A stretch of 64,000 bases of DNA from an uncultured Gemmatimonadota bacterium (GTDB taxonomy: Bacteria; Gemmatimonadota; Gemmatimonadetes; Gemmatimonadales; Gemmatimonadaceae). Of this stretch, positions 45,451 through 55,090 are shown in pieces. Made by a program: the position numbers and the translations under genes. How positions within the stretch are numbered: position 1 is the first letter of the stretch; each line of letters starts with the position of its first letter. The notes below the pieces were generated by a model. The model saw only the letters and a program-made list of their open reading frames with translations, did no database searches and was not told where the DNA came from. The DNA lies in the NCBI GenBank assembly GCA_903882745.1, contig CAIRYG010000011.1, positions 248,001-312,000 on the forward strand, written 5' to 3'.

Positions 45451-46299
45451 TCAAGCGTAGGCGTAGAAGCCGCGGCCGCTCTTGCGACCCAACCAGCCGG
45501 CGGCGACGTATTTGCGGAGCAGCGGGCAGGCGCGGTACTTAGGATCGCCAAGTCCCGTGTGCAGCACGTCGAGGATCGCGACGCAGGTGTCGAGCCCGAT
45601 CAAGTCGGCCAGCGCGAGCGGGCCCATCGGGTGGTTCATCCCCAGCTTCATCACCGTATCAACCGCTTCCGGCGTGCCGACCCCTTCCATGACGCAGAAG
45701 ACCGCTTCGTTGATCATTGGCATCAGAATGCGATTGGCGACGAAGCCCGGGTAATCGTTCACCTCGACAGGCGTCTTGCCCACCGCCTTCGAGAGTTCCA
45801 CCACGCGGGCGGTGGTGGCGTCGCTGGTGGCGAGTCCGCGGATGATCTCCACGAGCTGCATTACCGGCACCGGATTCATAAAGTGCATACCGATCACCTT
45901 CTCGGGGCGCTTGGTCTGCGCGGCGATTTCGGTGATCGAAATGGAGCTCGTGTTGGTGGCGAGGATCGTGCCGGCGGGCGCCAAGCGATCGAGGTCGGCG
46001 AAGATCTTGAACTTGAGCGTCACATTCTCGGTCGCCGCTTCAATGGCCACCGAGGCATTGGCCACGGCGCCCAAATCGGTGTTCGTGCTCAGGCGTCCGA
46101 GAATCGCATCGCGGGCGGCCGCGTCGAGCGTCCCCTTCTTGATCTGCCGTTCGAGGTTCTTCTCGATCGTGCTCTTGCCCTTCGCGAGCGCGCCCTCGGA
46201 GACGTCAATCATCGTCACGGAGAGCCCCGCCTGGGCGCACACGTGCGCAATGCCGTTCCCCATCTGTCCGGCGCCAATCACCGCGATCATTTCACTCAT
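45451..46299 (-). CDS. hbd: 3-hydroxybutyryl-CoA dehydrogenase
   Basis: A 282-residue NAD(P)-dependent enzyme that oxidises 3-hydroxyacyl-CoA to 3-ketoacyl-CoA. The NAD-binding loop is AVIGAGQMGNGIAHVCAQAG at the N-terminus; then NTSSISITEIA, the catalytic histidine in IGMHFMNPVPVMQLVE, and the C-terminal GFVANRILMPMINEA and NHPMGPLALADLIGLD. The length is that of a monofunctional enzyme, without a hydratase domain. ATG 46299 begins the fold. It precedes the acyl-CoA dehydrogenase by 7 bp; the thiolase is two genes upstream. Confidence 0.96.
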   Translation of the reverse strand: MSEMIAVIGAGQMGNGIAHVCAQAGLSVTMIDVSEGALAKGKSTIEKNLERQIKKGTLDAAARDAILGRLSTNTDLGAVANASVAIEAATENVTLKFKIFADLDRLAPAGTILATNTSSISITEIAAQTKRPEKVIGMHFMNPVPVMQLVEIIRGLATSDATTARVVELSKAVGKTPVEVNDYPGFVANRILMPMINEAVFCVMEGVGTPEAVDTVMKLGMNHPMGPLALADLIGLDTCVAILDVLHTGLGDPKYRACPLLRKYVAAGWLGRKSGRGFYAYA

Positions 46300-46324
46300 A
46301 AATAGTCCTAGCGCTCCAAGTGGA

Positions 46325-47212
46325 TCAGGAGGCGTCCGCCGACACTCGGGGACGCCGCAACAAGAGAAAAATAGCCACGAGCATGCCCACAGCGGCCCCG
46401 CCCCCACCCTCAGGTCCCCAACTGCCACCGGTAAGCCATGCCGGCCCGTGATCGGCCAGCTGGTACCATGGGGTTGGGAGGGCCAGCCCGCTCACTGGTG
46501 CGTGAAGCACCGAGACCTGTGAGAGGTTCCACGCCAGATGCGCCGCCGTCGCCGCATATAGGCTGCCTAACTGCAACCGAACAACGGCCAGGAAAATCCC
46601 TGCCAGTGTTACGCAGGCAATGCTCCAGGCGCTTGGGTCGGGGTTGCCGACATGCATCATCCCAAAAATGATGGCCGTCCCCGCCACCGCCCATTGCTCT
46701 CCCGCGCCCTCAAGAATGGCGGTAAAGAGATACCCGCGCACCAAGAGCTCCTCCGAGAACGCCGACGGAATCAGCTGCGCGCAGGCCACCAGTAGCGCAC
46801 TCTGCCACGACTCCGTGACCGCCGCGGGCTCAATGGAGAATCGCCCAGCCTGTAGCAGCAGTGCCGTGGGCAGCAGAATGGCCACCGACCCCACCGCGAG
46901 CCCCGGGCCAATGCAGCGCCAGCGCAGCGCCGCCCGATCGAGCCCGACGGAGCCCCATCCACTAATCCGATTGCCGTCGAAGATGCGCATGGCCAGCGCG
47001 GTCGCGATCACCACCGCCACCAGGTCCCACCAGCCGGCAATCCCCAAGCGCTCTTCGCGCGCGAGATCCACCAGCGACGTCAGCTGCACGAGCGGCACGA
47101 GAATCGCCCCAACCGCCCCGCTCGCGAGCACCACGAGCCCCGCAAAGCCGAGTGCGCGCCACGGGGCCCGAACGGCACCGGCCTCCGTGTACCACGGCGA
47201 CGGGGTATTCAC
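46325..47212 (-). CDS. CPBP-family intramembrane metalloprotease
   Basis: A 295-residue membrane protein with about eight hydrophobic segments. The CAAX-protease/bacteriocin-processing motifs are in order: SEELLVRGYLF (catalytic glutamates), IIFGMMHVGNPDPSAW (His) and ATAAHLAWNLSQ (His/Asn). Such proteins cleave within membranes; the substrate is unknown. It splits the thiolase from the dehydrogenases of the same pathway yet lies on the same strand with 25-51 bp gaps, so it is probably co-transcribed without sharing function. Confidence 0.9.
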   Translation of the reverse strand: MNTPSPWYTEAGAVRAPWRALGFAGLVVLASGAVGAILVPLVQLTSLVDLAREERLGIAGWWDLVAVVIATALAMRIFDGNRISGWGSVGLDRAALRWRCIGPGLAVGSVAILLPTALLLQAGRFSIEPAAVTESWQSALLVACAQLIPSAFSEELLVRGYLFTAILEGAGEQWAVAGTAIIFGMMHVGNPDPSAWSIACVTLAGIFLAVVRLQLGSLYAATAAHLAWNLSQVSVLHAPVSGLALPTPWYQLADHGPAWLTGGSWGPEGGGGAAVGMLVAIFLLLRRPRVSADAS

Positions 47213-47263
47213 GGAGGCCGTGTCAGAGCCGCGAGTGCGCGAACGCGTCCGAGTGACGTCGTG

Positions 47264-48481
47264 TTAGACGCACTCGATGGACAGAGCCACCGCGTTGCCG
47301 CCGCCCAAGCACAACGTCGCCAACCCGGTGCGCTGTCCGCGGTCCTTGAGCGCATGCAGCAACGTCACCAGCACGCGCGCCCCGCTCGACCCAATGGGGT
47401 GCCCAAGCGCGATTGCGCCGCCATGCACATTCACCCGCGTCGGATCCCAGCCGAGCCCGTCGCCGTCGGCGAGCGCCTGGCTCGCGAAGGCTTCGTTGGC
47501 TTCGATCAGGTCGTAGTCGCCAATGGTCGCGCCGGTCTTCCGCATCAGGTTCTGCACTGCCAGAATCGGCGCAAAGAACAGATCCTTGGGCTCCGTGCCG
47601 CCGCTCGCGTAGCCGGTGATGCGGGCCAAGATCTGCAAGCCGTGCGCCGTGGCGAACGCCTCACTCACCACCACGAGCGCCGATCCACCGTCGCTCAGGC
47701 CTGGCGCGTTGCCGGCGGTGACGGTGAGCTCTTCGGGCTTCATGTCCTTGGGCGCGTCCTTCGGGAACGCCGGGCGCAGCTTGGCGAGCGCCTCGAGGTT
47801 CGTATCCTTGCGCGGGCTCTCGTCGGTGTCGATCACGGTCGCGCCCTTCTTGCCGGCAATCTCCACCGCCGCGATCTCGGCCTTGAACTTCCCACCTTCG
47901 ATGGCGGCAACAGCGTTCTGATGCGACTCGTAGGCGAACTGGTCCTGACGCGCCCGTGTGATGCCGGCCTTCTTGGCGGTGTACTCCGCGTGTCCACCCA
48001 TGTGCACGTGGCCGAAGGCGCACCAGAGGCCGTCCTTGATCAGGCCGTCGGGCATCGCCTGCTCGCCGAACTTCACGCCGTTGCGCAGCCCGTTCACATA
48101 GAAGGGGGCATTGCTCATGGACTCCATGCCGCCGGCCACAAAGGCCTGTCCGTCGCCCGCCTTGATAGCCTGCGCCGCGAGCATCACCGCCTGCAGCCCG
48201 GAGCCGCAGACCTTGTTGACCGTGTAGGCGGGCACATGCGCGGGAACGCCACCCTTCATGGCCGCCTGACGCGCGGGCGCCTGCCCCACGCCGGCCTGCA
48301 CGACATTGCCCATAATGACTTCGTCGATCAGCGACGCATCGATGCCGCTGCGCTGCAACGCCGCGCGGATCGCCACGGCCCCAAGCTCCGGCGCGGTGAG
48401 CGGTGCGAGACCGCCCAGGAAACGGCCGATCGGGGTACGAGCGCCGGAAACGATGACAGGAGTGCGGGAGCTATCGGTCAT
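47264..48481 (-). CDS. Acetyl-CoA acetyltransferase (thiolase)
   Basis: Cleaves or forms acetoacetyl-CoA and other 3-ketoacyl-CoA. At 405 residues it has the full catalytic set: C92 in NKVCGSGLQAV, H361 in NVHGGAIALGHPIGSSGAR and C391 in LCLGGGNAVA. GMESMSNAPF and the NEAFA motif are present. The protein is the biosynthetic/degradative type II thiolase fold. The start overlaps the preceding exported-protein gene by 4 bp. Together with hbd and the acyl-CoA dehydrogenase it makes a short beta-oxidation set. Confidence 0.97.
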   Translation of the reverse strand: MTDSSRTPVIVSGARTPIGRFLGGLAPLTAPELGAVAIRAALQRSGIDASLIDEVIMGNVVQAGVGQAPARQAAMKGGVPAHVPAYTVNKVCGSGLQAVMLAAQAIKAGDGQAFVAGGMESMSNAPFYVNGLRNGVKFGEQAMPDGLIKDGLWCAFGHVHMGGHAEYTAKKAGITRARQDQFAYESHQNAVAAIEGGKFKAEIAAVEIAGKKGATVIDTDESPRKDTNLEALAKLRPAFPKDAPKDMKPEELTVTAGNAPGLSDGGSALVVVSEAFATAHGLQILARITGYASGGTEPKDLFFAPILAVQNLMRKTGATIGDYDLIEANEAFASQALADGDGLGWDPTRVNVHGGAIALGHPIGSSGARVLVTLLHALKDRGQRTGLATLCLGGGNAVALSIECV

Positions 48482-49023
48482 TTGAATCGTCGACTGGAGT
48501 TGAACCCGATCGTCGCACCGATCGAGGGAAGTAGTGAGTTGAGCAGCGTTTGTGCCCAGCGCGTGCGCGATCCGCTGGCGGTATCGTCAATGTCAGAAAA
48601 CAGAGTGCGGTCGAGCACCCACGCCACACCGGCGCCAACACCGGTGCCGAGCATGGTCGCGGAGAACGAGCCCCGCTGGTCACCCATGGAGCCCACGGCG
48701 TAGACCCCACCCGCCGTGGCAAAGGCCGCGCCGGTGTAGGCAAAGCCGGTCGTGATAAAAACAGACGTATGTTCGTTTTGGTCGGGCCATCGACTGGCGA
48801 TATGATTGCCAAGGGCCTGGCCAACAAAGTAGCCGCCGAGCCCGGCGATGTTACCCACGACGACCTCGCCCGTGATGCGGAGGGGGTCGAGGGCGGGGCG
48901 CGGGAGCCGAACAATCGCAGGCATGTCGGCCTGATTGAACGTCTGTGCCTTCACCGACGCCGTCGCCGCCCCCATGCAAGCAAGCACTTGCACACACACC
49001 AGGAGGCGGCGGCCGATGGTCAT
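48478..49023 (-). CDS. Exported protein of unknown function
   Basis: A 181-residue protein with a signal peptide (LLVCVQVLACMGAATASVKAQ) and Gly/Ala-rich hydrophobic segments (VVVGNIAGLGGYFVGQALG, GFAYTGAAFATAGGVYAVG, TMLGTGVGAGVAWVLD) in a pattern like an outer-membrane or glycine-zipper-type protein. No family is recognised. The ATG shares its last base position with the thrS stop, and the stop overlaps the thiolase start, so it is locked between two housekeeping genes. Confidence 0.7.
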   Translation of the reverse strand: MTIGRRLLVCVQVLACMGAATASVKAQTFNQADMPAIVRLPRPALDPLRITGEVVVGNIAGLGGYFVGQALGNHIASRWPDQNEHTSVFITTGFAYTGAAFATAGGVYAVGSMGDQRGSFSATMLGTGVGAGVAWVLDRTLFSDIDDTASGSRTRWAQTLLNSLLPSIGATIGFNSSRRFK

Positions 49024-50960
49024 CAGTCGTTGATCCCGCTGGGCTCCAACGCCCGCGTCCGGATCTGGTCCTGCAGCTGCGCGATGAACGCGTCCACGGA
49101 GAGAATATCCTGCTTGTTCTTCCCCGCCCCGCGCGCCCGTACCGCCACGGTCCCCGCTTCCGCCTCACGGCGGCCAAGCACGGCCATGTACGGCACCTTC
49201 ATCACCTCGGCTTCGCGGATCCGATAGTTCAGCGTCTCGCCACGATCGTCGAGCTTCGCCCGGATTCCCGCCGCACGCATCTTCTTGACCACCTCGGCCG
49301 CCTGAGGGGCCAAGTCGTCCGCGATCGGCAGCACCCGCACCTGCTCCGGCGCCAGCCAAATCGGAAAGGCGCCCGCGAAATGCTCAATGAGAATCGCAAT
49401 GAACCGCTCAAACGATCCGCTCACCGCACGATGGATCACCACCGGACGATGCGCGCTGTTGTCCTCACCGGTATAACTGAGGTCGAAGCGCTCGGGCGCC
49501 GCATAGTCGAGCTGAATGGTGCCCAACTGCCAATGACGGCCAATGGAGTCGGTGACGTCGAAGTCGATCTTGGGGCCGTAGAAGGCACCGTCGCCGGGTT
49601 TCAGCGTATACGGGAGCCCCGTGGCGTCGAGTGCGTTCTTGAGCGCGGACTCGGCGTTGTCCCACATCTCGTCGGTACCAACGCGCGTTTCGGGACGCGT
49701 CGCGAACTTGAGGTTCGCGGTGAGCCCAAAGGTTTTGTAATAGGCGAGAATGAAGTCGGTGAGCCGCTTCACTTCCTCGGCAATCTGCGACTCCATCAAG
49801 AAGATGTGGCAGTCGTCCTGCTGGAACTGCCGCACACGCGTCAGCCCAGAGAGCGCCCCACTCACTTCGTTGCGGTGCAACACGTCATACGTGTTGTAGC
49901 GCAGCGGAAGCTCCTTGTACGAATGCTTTTTGTGCGCGTACATCAGGTAATGCGACGGGCAGTTCATGGGCTTCAACGAGAAGTCGTGCTCGCCGGACTC
50001 GTTGTCGAGCACCAGGAACATGTTCTCCTTGTACTTCCCCCAATGCCCCGAGGTCTCCCACAGCCCCTTGTTATACAGCAGCGGGGTGCGGATCTCGTGA
50101 TAGTCGTCGGCCTGCAACTCACGCAGGAAATCGTTGAGCGTGTTCACGATCGTCGTGCCACGGTCGGTCCAGAAGGCCGCCCCCGGCGCATACGGATGGA
50201 ACATGAACAGGTCGAGCGCCTTCCCCACCACGCGATGGTCACGCTTGCGCGCTTCCTCGATCTGGTGGAGATGCGCGTCGAGCTCCTCCTTCTTGAAGAA
50301 GGCGGTGGCATAAATGCGCTGCAGCATCTGCCGCTTTTCGTCGCCACGCCAATAGGCGCCGGCGGCGCTCAGCAACTTGAAGTGCTTGAGGCGCGAGGTG
50401 TCCGGAATGTGCGGCCCCTTGCACAAATCGATAAACGGGCCGTCGGTGTAGGTCGAAATAATCTCGTCCGACCCCTCAAAATCTTCCAAGCGCTCGAGCT
50501 TGAGCGGATCGTCCACAAAGCGCAGCTTGGCCTCGGCCTGCGAGACCTCCTCGCGCACGAACGGATACGCCTCGGCGCACACCTTGTGCATCTCGGCCTC
50601 AAAGGCCTCGAGATCTTCTGGCCCAAAGGGCTTCTCGACTTCGAAGTCGTAGTAGAAGCCGTCCTCAATGGCCGGACCAAAGCCGATCTTGGCGTCCGGA
50701 CGCAGGCGGCGAACCGCCGTAGCAAGGATATGGGCTCCGGAGTGCCGCAATACGCCAAGGGCGCGCGGATCCTTTTCCGTGATCACCACAAAGGCCCCGC
50801 CCTTTCGGAGCGGGGTCATGAGGTCCTGAATTTCGCCATCCACCGCGACAGCCACGGAGGCCATCAGCAGGCGGGGGCCGATCGACCCCACCACGTCACG
50901 CGGTAGGGTGCCTTCGGGGACCTCTCGGGTCGCGCCGTCGGGGAGAACGAGTGTCAGCAT
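49023..50960 (-). CDS. thrS: Threonyl-tRNA synthetase
   Basis: Charges tRNA-Thr. The 645-residue protein has all bacterial domains: TGS (residues 1-60), an editing domain with HSGAH (H73/H77) and the later CKGPHIPDTSR, a class II catalytic core with FSLKPMNCPSHYLMYAHKK (zinc Cys and motif 2 region LRYNTYDVLHRNE) and VIHRAVSGSFERFIAILIEH (motif 3), then the anticodon-binding domain (LAPEQVRVLPIAD). It heads the 15-gene minus-strand run and is divergent from valS. Confidence 0.98.
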   Translation of the reverse strand: MLTLVLPDGATREVPEGTLPRDVVGSIGPRLLMASVAVAVDGEIQDLMTPLRKGGAFVVITEKDPRALGVLRHSGAHILATAVRRLRPDAKIGFGPAIEDGFYYDFEVEKPFGPEDLEAFEAEMHKVCAEAYPFVREEVSQAEAKLRFVDDPLKLERLEDFEGSDEIISTYTDGPFIDLCKGPHIPDTSRLKHFKLLSAAGAYWRGDEKRQMLQRIYATAFFKKEELDAHLHQIEEARKRDHRVVGKALDLFMFHPYAPGAAFWTDRGTTIVNTLNDFLRELQADDYHEIRTPLLYNKGLWETSGHWGKYKENMFLVLDNESGEHDFSLKPMNCPSHYLMYAHKKHSYKELPLRYNTYDVLHRNEVSGALSGLTRVRQFQQDDCHIFLMESQIAEEVKRLTDFILAYYKTFGLTANLKFATRPETRVGTDEMWDNAESALKNALDATGLPYTLKPGDGAFYGPKIDFDVTDSIGRHWQLGTIQLDYAAPERFDLSYTGEDNSAHRPVVIHRAVSGSFERFIAILIEHFAGAFPIWLAPEQVRVLPIADDLAPQAAEVVKKMRAAGIRAKLDDRGETLNYRIREAEVMKVPYMAVLGRREAEAGTVAVRARGAGKNKQDILSVDAFIAQLQDQIRTRALEPSGIND

Positions 50961-51062
50961 GTGACGTGCAAATTACCCCCCGGCCGCGCCGGTCGCCACT
51001 ATAGGGAAATTCACCCCCGCCGTAGCCCGTACCCCGTTGCGGTGGCTAACTTTGTACCCGAA
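50961..51062. promoter_or_regulatory. Divergent thrS/valS promoter region
   Basis: These 102 bp separate two divergent synthetase genes. A run CACTATAGGGAAA (about 50998) and GGCTAACTTTGTACCC (about 51045) are the most promoter-like pieces. No T-box is present. Confidence 0.4.
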
Positions 51063-53822
51063 ATGACGACCCCAATTACTCCCGACGAGCTCCCGCCGCA
51101 GTACGACGCCGCGGCGACCGAAAAAGCCCTCTACGCCGAGTGGGAAGCTGCCGGCGTGTTCCGCGCCGACGCGGCCCGTTCTGATCGCAACGGCGGCGAC
51201 CGCACCCCGTACACCATTGTGATCCCCCCGCCGAACGTGACGGGAGTGCTGCACATGGGACACGGGCTCAACAACACGGCGCAGGATGTGCTGATCCGCT
51301 GGCGCCGCATGTCGGGCGACGAGGCCCTCTGGGTCCCGGGCACCGACCACGCGGGCATCGCGACGCAGAACATCGTCGAGAAGCAGATCGCCAAGGAGAA
51401 CCTCACCCGCGACGACCTCGGCCGCGACGCATTTGTGGAGCGGGTGAAGACGCACGTGGAGAAGACCGGCGGCGTGATCCTCGAGCAGCTGCGTGCGATT
51501 GGCGCGAGCGCCGATTGGACCCGCACCGCGTACACACTGAGCCCCGAGCTGAGCGTGGCGGTCCGCGAAATCTTCGTGCGCCTCTACGACGACGGCCTCA
51601 TCTATCGCGGCCATCGGGTGATTCACTGGTGCCCGCGCTGCCTCACCTCGCTCTCCGACGAAGAAGCAGAGTTCAACGACGAGACCGGCGCGCTGTGGCA
51701 CATCCGGTATCCGCTGTCCGACGATCCCTCGCGCAGCGTCGAGGTCGCCACGACGCGCCCCGAGACCATGCTGGGCGACGTCGCCGTGGCCGTGCACCCC
51801 GAGGACGAGCGCTACGCCGATCTCGTGGGGAAGACCGTCCGACTGCCCATCAGCAACATCGACATTCCGGTGATTGCCGATACCTATGTCGACCGCGAGT
51901 TCGGCACTGGCGTGGTGAAAATCACCCCGGCGCACGACCCGAACGATTTTGAAGTGGGCAAGCGGCACAACTTGAAGATGCCGGTGATCATGACCCCCGA
52001 GGCGACGATGGCCGACGGGATCGATGCCGCTGGGCGCGTTCCCGCGGATCTGATCGGCCTCGACCGATTCGACGCGCGCAAGAAGATCGTGAAGCAGCTC
52101 GAGAGCAAAGGGCTCTTGGTCAAGAAGCAGGTGCACCAGCATGCGGTGCGCCACTGCTACCGCTGCGACACGGTGGTCGAGCCGCGCCTCAGCGATCAGT
52201 GGTTCGTGAAGATGGCCCCACTCGCTGCCCCTGCCCTGCAGGCGGTGCGCGAGGGGACGGTCCGTATTCTCCCCGAGCGGTGGAACGCGGTCTATGTGAA
52301 CTGGCTCGAGAACATCCGCGACTGGAATATCTCGCGGCAGATTTGGTGGGGACACCGCGTGCCGGTGTGGCGTTGCACCGAATGCCACTTCGAAAAGGCG
52401 TATCGTGTTGACCCGACCACCTGCGAACAGTGCGGCAACGCCACGCTCGCGCAGGACACCGACGTCCTCGACACCTGGTTCTCCTCGCAGCTCTGGCCAT
52501 TCTCTACCCTCGGCTGGCCGAACGAGAAGGCTCCCGACCTGCAGGCGTTCTATCCCACCGACGCGCTTGTCACCGCCCCGGAGATTCTCTTCTTCTGGGT
52601 GGCTCGCATGATCATGAGCGGCTACTACTGCATGGGGCGCTCGCCGTTCCATACGGTGTACCTCACGGGCACGGTGCGCGACATGGAGCACCGCAAGATG
52701 TCCAAGTCGCTCGGCAATGGGATCGACCCGCTCGACGTCGTCGCGCAGTTCGGCGCCGACGCTATGCGCTTTACGCTCCTCCAGGGGATGGGACTCGGCG
52801 TCGATGTGATGCTCGACCCCACCGACCTCGAGAAGTCGTTCGCGCCAGGGCGCAACTTTGCCACCAAGCTCTGGAACATCGGCCGCTTCTTGCTGCTCCA
52901 GGTCGGAAGCGATCCCGTTCGGGACTTTGCCTCGCTCACCGACACCGAGCTCACGAGTGTCGATCGCTGGATTCTCGACCGACTCGCGAGCGGCATCAGC
53001 GATTGCGACGCCGCGCTGGGTCCGGCACGGCCAACTGGCGCCACGTGGACGGAACAGGAACGCACCGCCGGCATGCGACTCGACGCCTACGCCGAAGCCG
53101 CCCGCCGCTTTGTCTGGAACGACCTCGCCGACTGGTACGTGGAAGCGTGCAAGGCGCGCCTGCTGCAGCCCGGCGCCGATCGTGAGGTCGCGCGTGCGGT
53201 GCTGGTGCATGTCTTTGATCAGGCGTTGCGCTTGCTGCATCCGGCGATCCCGTTCATCACCGAATCGCTCTGGCGTCGCCTGCCGACCTACACGGCCGGC
53301 ACCTTTATCGCGCAGGCGCAGTGGCCGAGTCGCGATGCGTCGCACGCGGGCGGGGGCGCGGCCTTTGATCTCGTGCGCGAGGTCATCACCGGGATTCGCC
53401 AGCTCCGCTCCGACTACGGGCTCGCGCCGGGCAAGGAAGTCACGGCGTATGTGGTTGGCCCCGACGCACTCGTACAGCGGGTGCTCGCCGAGTCCACGCT
53501 GCTCGGCCGTATGGCCAAGTGTGCGGTGACCGCCGAGACTGCCCCGGCTGGCCCCGCCGCGCATGTGATGCTCGGCGGCACCGGACTCGAGATCGTGCTC
53601 CCGCTCGCCGGGATTGTGGATCTCGGCAAGGAATGTGCGCGACTCCAGACCGAAGTCGACGCGCTCGACAAGCAACTCGCCGCGCTCCGCGGACGACTCG
53701 GCAACGAGAAGTTCACCGGCAAGGCACCGCCGGAGCTCGTGGAGGCGGAACGCGCCAAGGAACGTGAATGGACCGCTCGCAGCGAACAACTGCACGCGAA
53801 GGTGCGCTCGCTGTGCGGGTGA
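51063..53822 (+). CDS. valS: Valyl-tRNA synthetase
   Basis: Charges tRNA-Val. A 919-residue class I enzyme from ATG 51063. The HIGH motif is HMGH (64-67) within PPPNVTGVLHMGHGLNNT, the KMSKS motif is at 545-549, and the CP1 editing domain contains TTRPETMLGDVAVAVHPED. DTWFSSQLWPF and a Cys4-like pair (CTECHF/CEQCGN) follow. The C-terminal ~65 residues are the valine-type coiled-coil arm (LQTEVDALDKQLAALRGRLG). The stop overlaps the next gene by GTGA. A long open frame on the opposite strand is its mirror. Confidence 0.98.
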   Translation: MTTPITPDELPPQYDAAATEKALYAEWEAAGVFRADAARSDRNGGDRTPYTIVIPPPNVTGVLHMGHGLNNTAQDVLIRWRRMSGDEALWVPGTDHAGIATQNIVEKQIAKENLTRDDLGRDAFVERVKTHVEKTGGVILEQLRAIGASADWTRTAYTLSPELSVAVREIFVRLYDDGLIYRGHRVIHWCPRCLTSLSDEEAEFNDETGALWHIRYPLSDDPSRSVEVATTRPETMLGDVAVAVHPEDERYADLVGKTVRLPISNIDIPVIADTYVDREFGTGVVKITPAHDPNDFEVGKRHNLKMPVIMTPEATMADGIDAAGRVPADLIGLDRFDARKKIVKQLESKGLLVKKQVHQHAVRHCYRCDTVVEPRLSDQWFVKMAPLAAPALQAVREGTVRILPERWNAVYVNWLENIRDWNISRQIWWGHRVPVWRCTECHFEKAYRVDPTTCEQCGNATLAQDTDVLDTWFSSQLWPFSTLGWPNEKAPDLQAFYPTDALVTAPEILFFWVARMIMSGYYCMGRSPFHTVYLTGTVRDMEHRKMSKSLGNGIDPLDVVAQFGADAMRFTLLQGMGLGVDVMLDPTDLEKSFAPGRNFATKLWNIGRFLLLQVGSDPVRDFASLTDTELTSVDRWILDRLASGISDCDAALGPARPTGATWTEQERTAGMRLDAYAEAARRFVWNDLADWYVEACKARLLQPGADREVARAVLVHVFDQALRLLHPAIPFITESLWRRLPTYTAGTFIAQAQWPSRDASHAGGGAAFDLVREVITGIRQLRSDYGLAPGKEVTAYVVGPDALVQRVLAESTLLGRMAKCAVTAETAPAGPAAHVMLGGTGLEIVLPLAGIVDLGKECARLQTEVDALDKQLAALRGRLGNEKFTGKAPPELVEAERAKEREWTARSEQLHAKVRSLCG

Positions 53823-55090
53823 ACCACCGCTCGCTCGCAGGGTGCGCACTCGCCAGCGTTGCGCTGTGGGGGTTTGTTGCCGGGTGCGCGTCGCCCGGCA
53901 TGCCCCCCGGTGGACCGACCGACAAGTTTGCCCCGGAGTTGGTGAAAGTGTCGCCCGACAGCGACGCGCTGAACCTGGCGAAGCTGCGCGAGGTGGTGTT
54001 CACCTTTGATGAAGTCGTGAGCGAACGCCCGAAAGGGGCGGCGAGCCTCGACGCACTGATCACCATTTCCCCCAGCGATGGGTTGATCAACGTCGACTGG
54101 CGCCGCGAATCGATTGCCGTGCGGCCACGAAAAGGCTGGCGTCCGAACACCGCCTACACGGTGACAATCGCGCCCGGCCTCTCGGATCTCGGGACGAACG
54201 CCACGACCGAGCCCATTGAGATTCGTTTTTCCACTGGCCCCACTATTCCTGCTCGCGCGATCCAGGGCGTAGCCTTTGATTGGGTCGCGCAGAAGATTGC
54301 CGTCGGTGGGCGGATTGAAGCGACCGCGGGCAAGGACACCACGCTGCGCTGGGTGGCGCGCGTCGATTCGACCGGCGCGTTCAAGCTCTCAAGCCTCCCC
54401 GACGGCCCGTTGCGCCTGCGGGCGTTTATTGACGCCAACAACAACCGCACCCTCGACCGCACGGAAAAGTGGGACACGGCAACGGTCAGTCCGGCCGACA
54501 CCGCGCGCCGCGAGATCTATCTGTTCGAGCATGATTCACTCGGTCCCGGGATCAGCGAGATTACCCGCACCGACTCGAGTGCCATCCGGATCAAGTTCAC
54601 CCGGCCGCTGCTGCCAGCTGCGGTGCTTGACTCGAACAATTTCCGCGTGATGCGCATCAAGGACTCGTCGCTGATCGCGGTCCGGAACGTGCTCGGCGCA
54701 GGGGCATTTGACACTCTGTTGCAGGCACGCAAAAAATTCACGGCGGACTCGGTGGCGAAATACGACACGACCGCCGCGGGCAAGCGGGCGCGCCTCCGTG
54801 CCGACTCGGTGAGCCTTGCGCAGCGTGAGGATTCCGTCAAACGGGCACAAAACGCCGAGATTGCGAAGGCGCGTGACACGACGCGCAAGATTACCACGGC
54901 AAAAATCACGCGCGCCGCGCCCTTGTCGGAACTCGTGCTGGAACTGCGCGAGCCGCTGCTCGGTAATGTTCCGCTGCAGATCTCGGTGAAGGACGCGGTC
55001 GGGCTCACCGGGGCCAAGCGATCGTCGTCACGGCAGTTCACCTATCGGCCGCCCGCTCCTGTAGACACCCTCGCCAAGAAGCGCCCGTGA
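53819..55090 (+). CDS. Ig-like (Big_5) lipoprotein
   Basis: A 423-residue lipoprotein: GTG 53819 gives a short basic start, a hydrophobic segment and lipobox FVAGC. Then comes PPGGPTDKFAPELVKVSPDS, typical of bacterial Ig-like domains of the Big_5/SbsA type, with TFDEVVSERP, GWRPNTAYTVTIAPGLSDL and a second domain LRLRAFIDANNNRTLDRTEK. A charged Lys/Ala/Asp/Arg coiled segment lies at ~290-360. It is an outer-membrane or periplasmic structural or biogenesis protein; the role is unknown. It overlaps valS and selA by 4 bp each. Confidence 0.82.
   Translation: MNHRSLAGCALASVALWGFVAGCASPGMPPGGPTDKFAPELVKVSPDSDALNLAKLREVVFTFDEVVSERPKGAASLDALITISPSDGLINVDWRRESIAVRPRKGWRPNTAYTVTIAPGLSDLGTNATTEPIEIRFSTGPTIPARAIQGVAFDWVAQKIAVGGRIEATAGKDTTLRWVARVDSTGAFKLSSLPDGPLRLRAFIDANNNRTLDRTEKWDTATVSPADTARREIYLFEHDSLGPGISEITRTDSSAIRIKFTRPLLPAAVLDSNNFRVMRIKDSSLIAVRNVLGAGAFDTLLQARKKFTADSVAKYDTTAAGKRARLRADSVSLAQREDSVKRAQNAEIAKARDTTRKITTAKITRAAPLSELVLELREPLLGNVPLQISVKDAVGLTGAKRSSSRQFTYRPPAPVDTLAKKRP

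Noticed and set aside
50973-53849. A 958-codon open frame opposite valS
   Set aside because: valS is unmistakable on the plus strand. The antisense frame has no motifs and would also fill the thrS/valS promoter gap.
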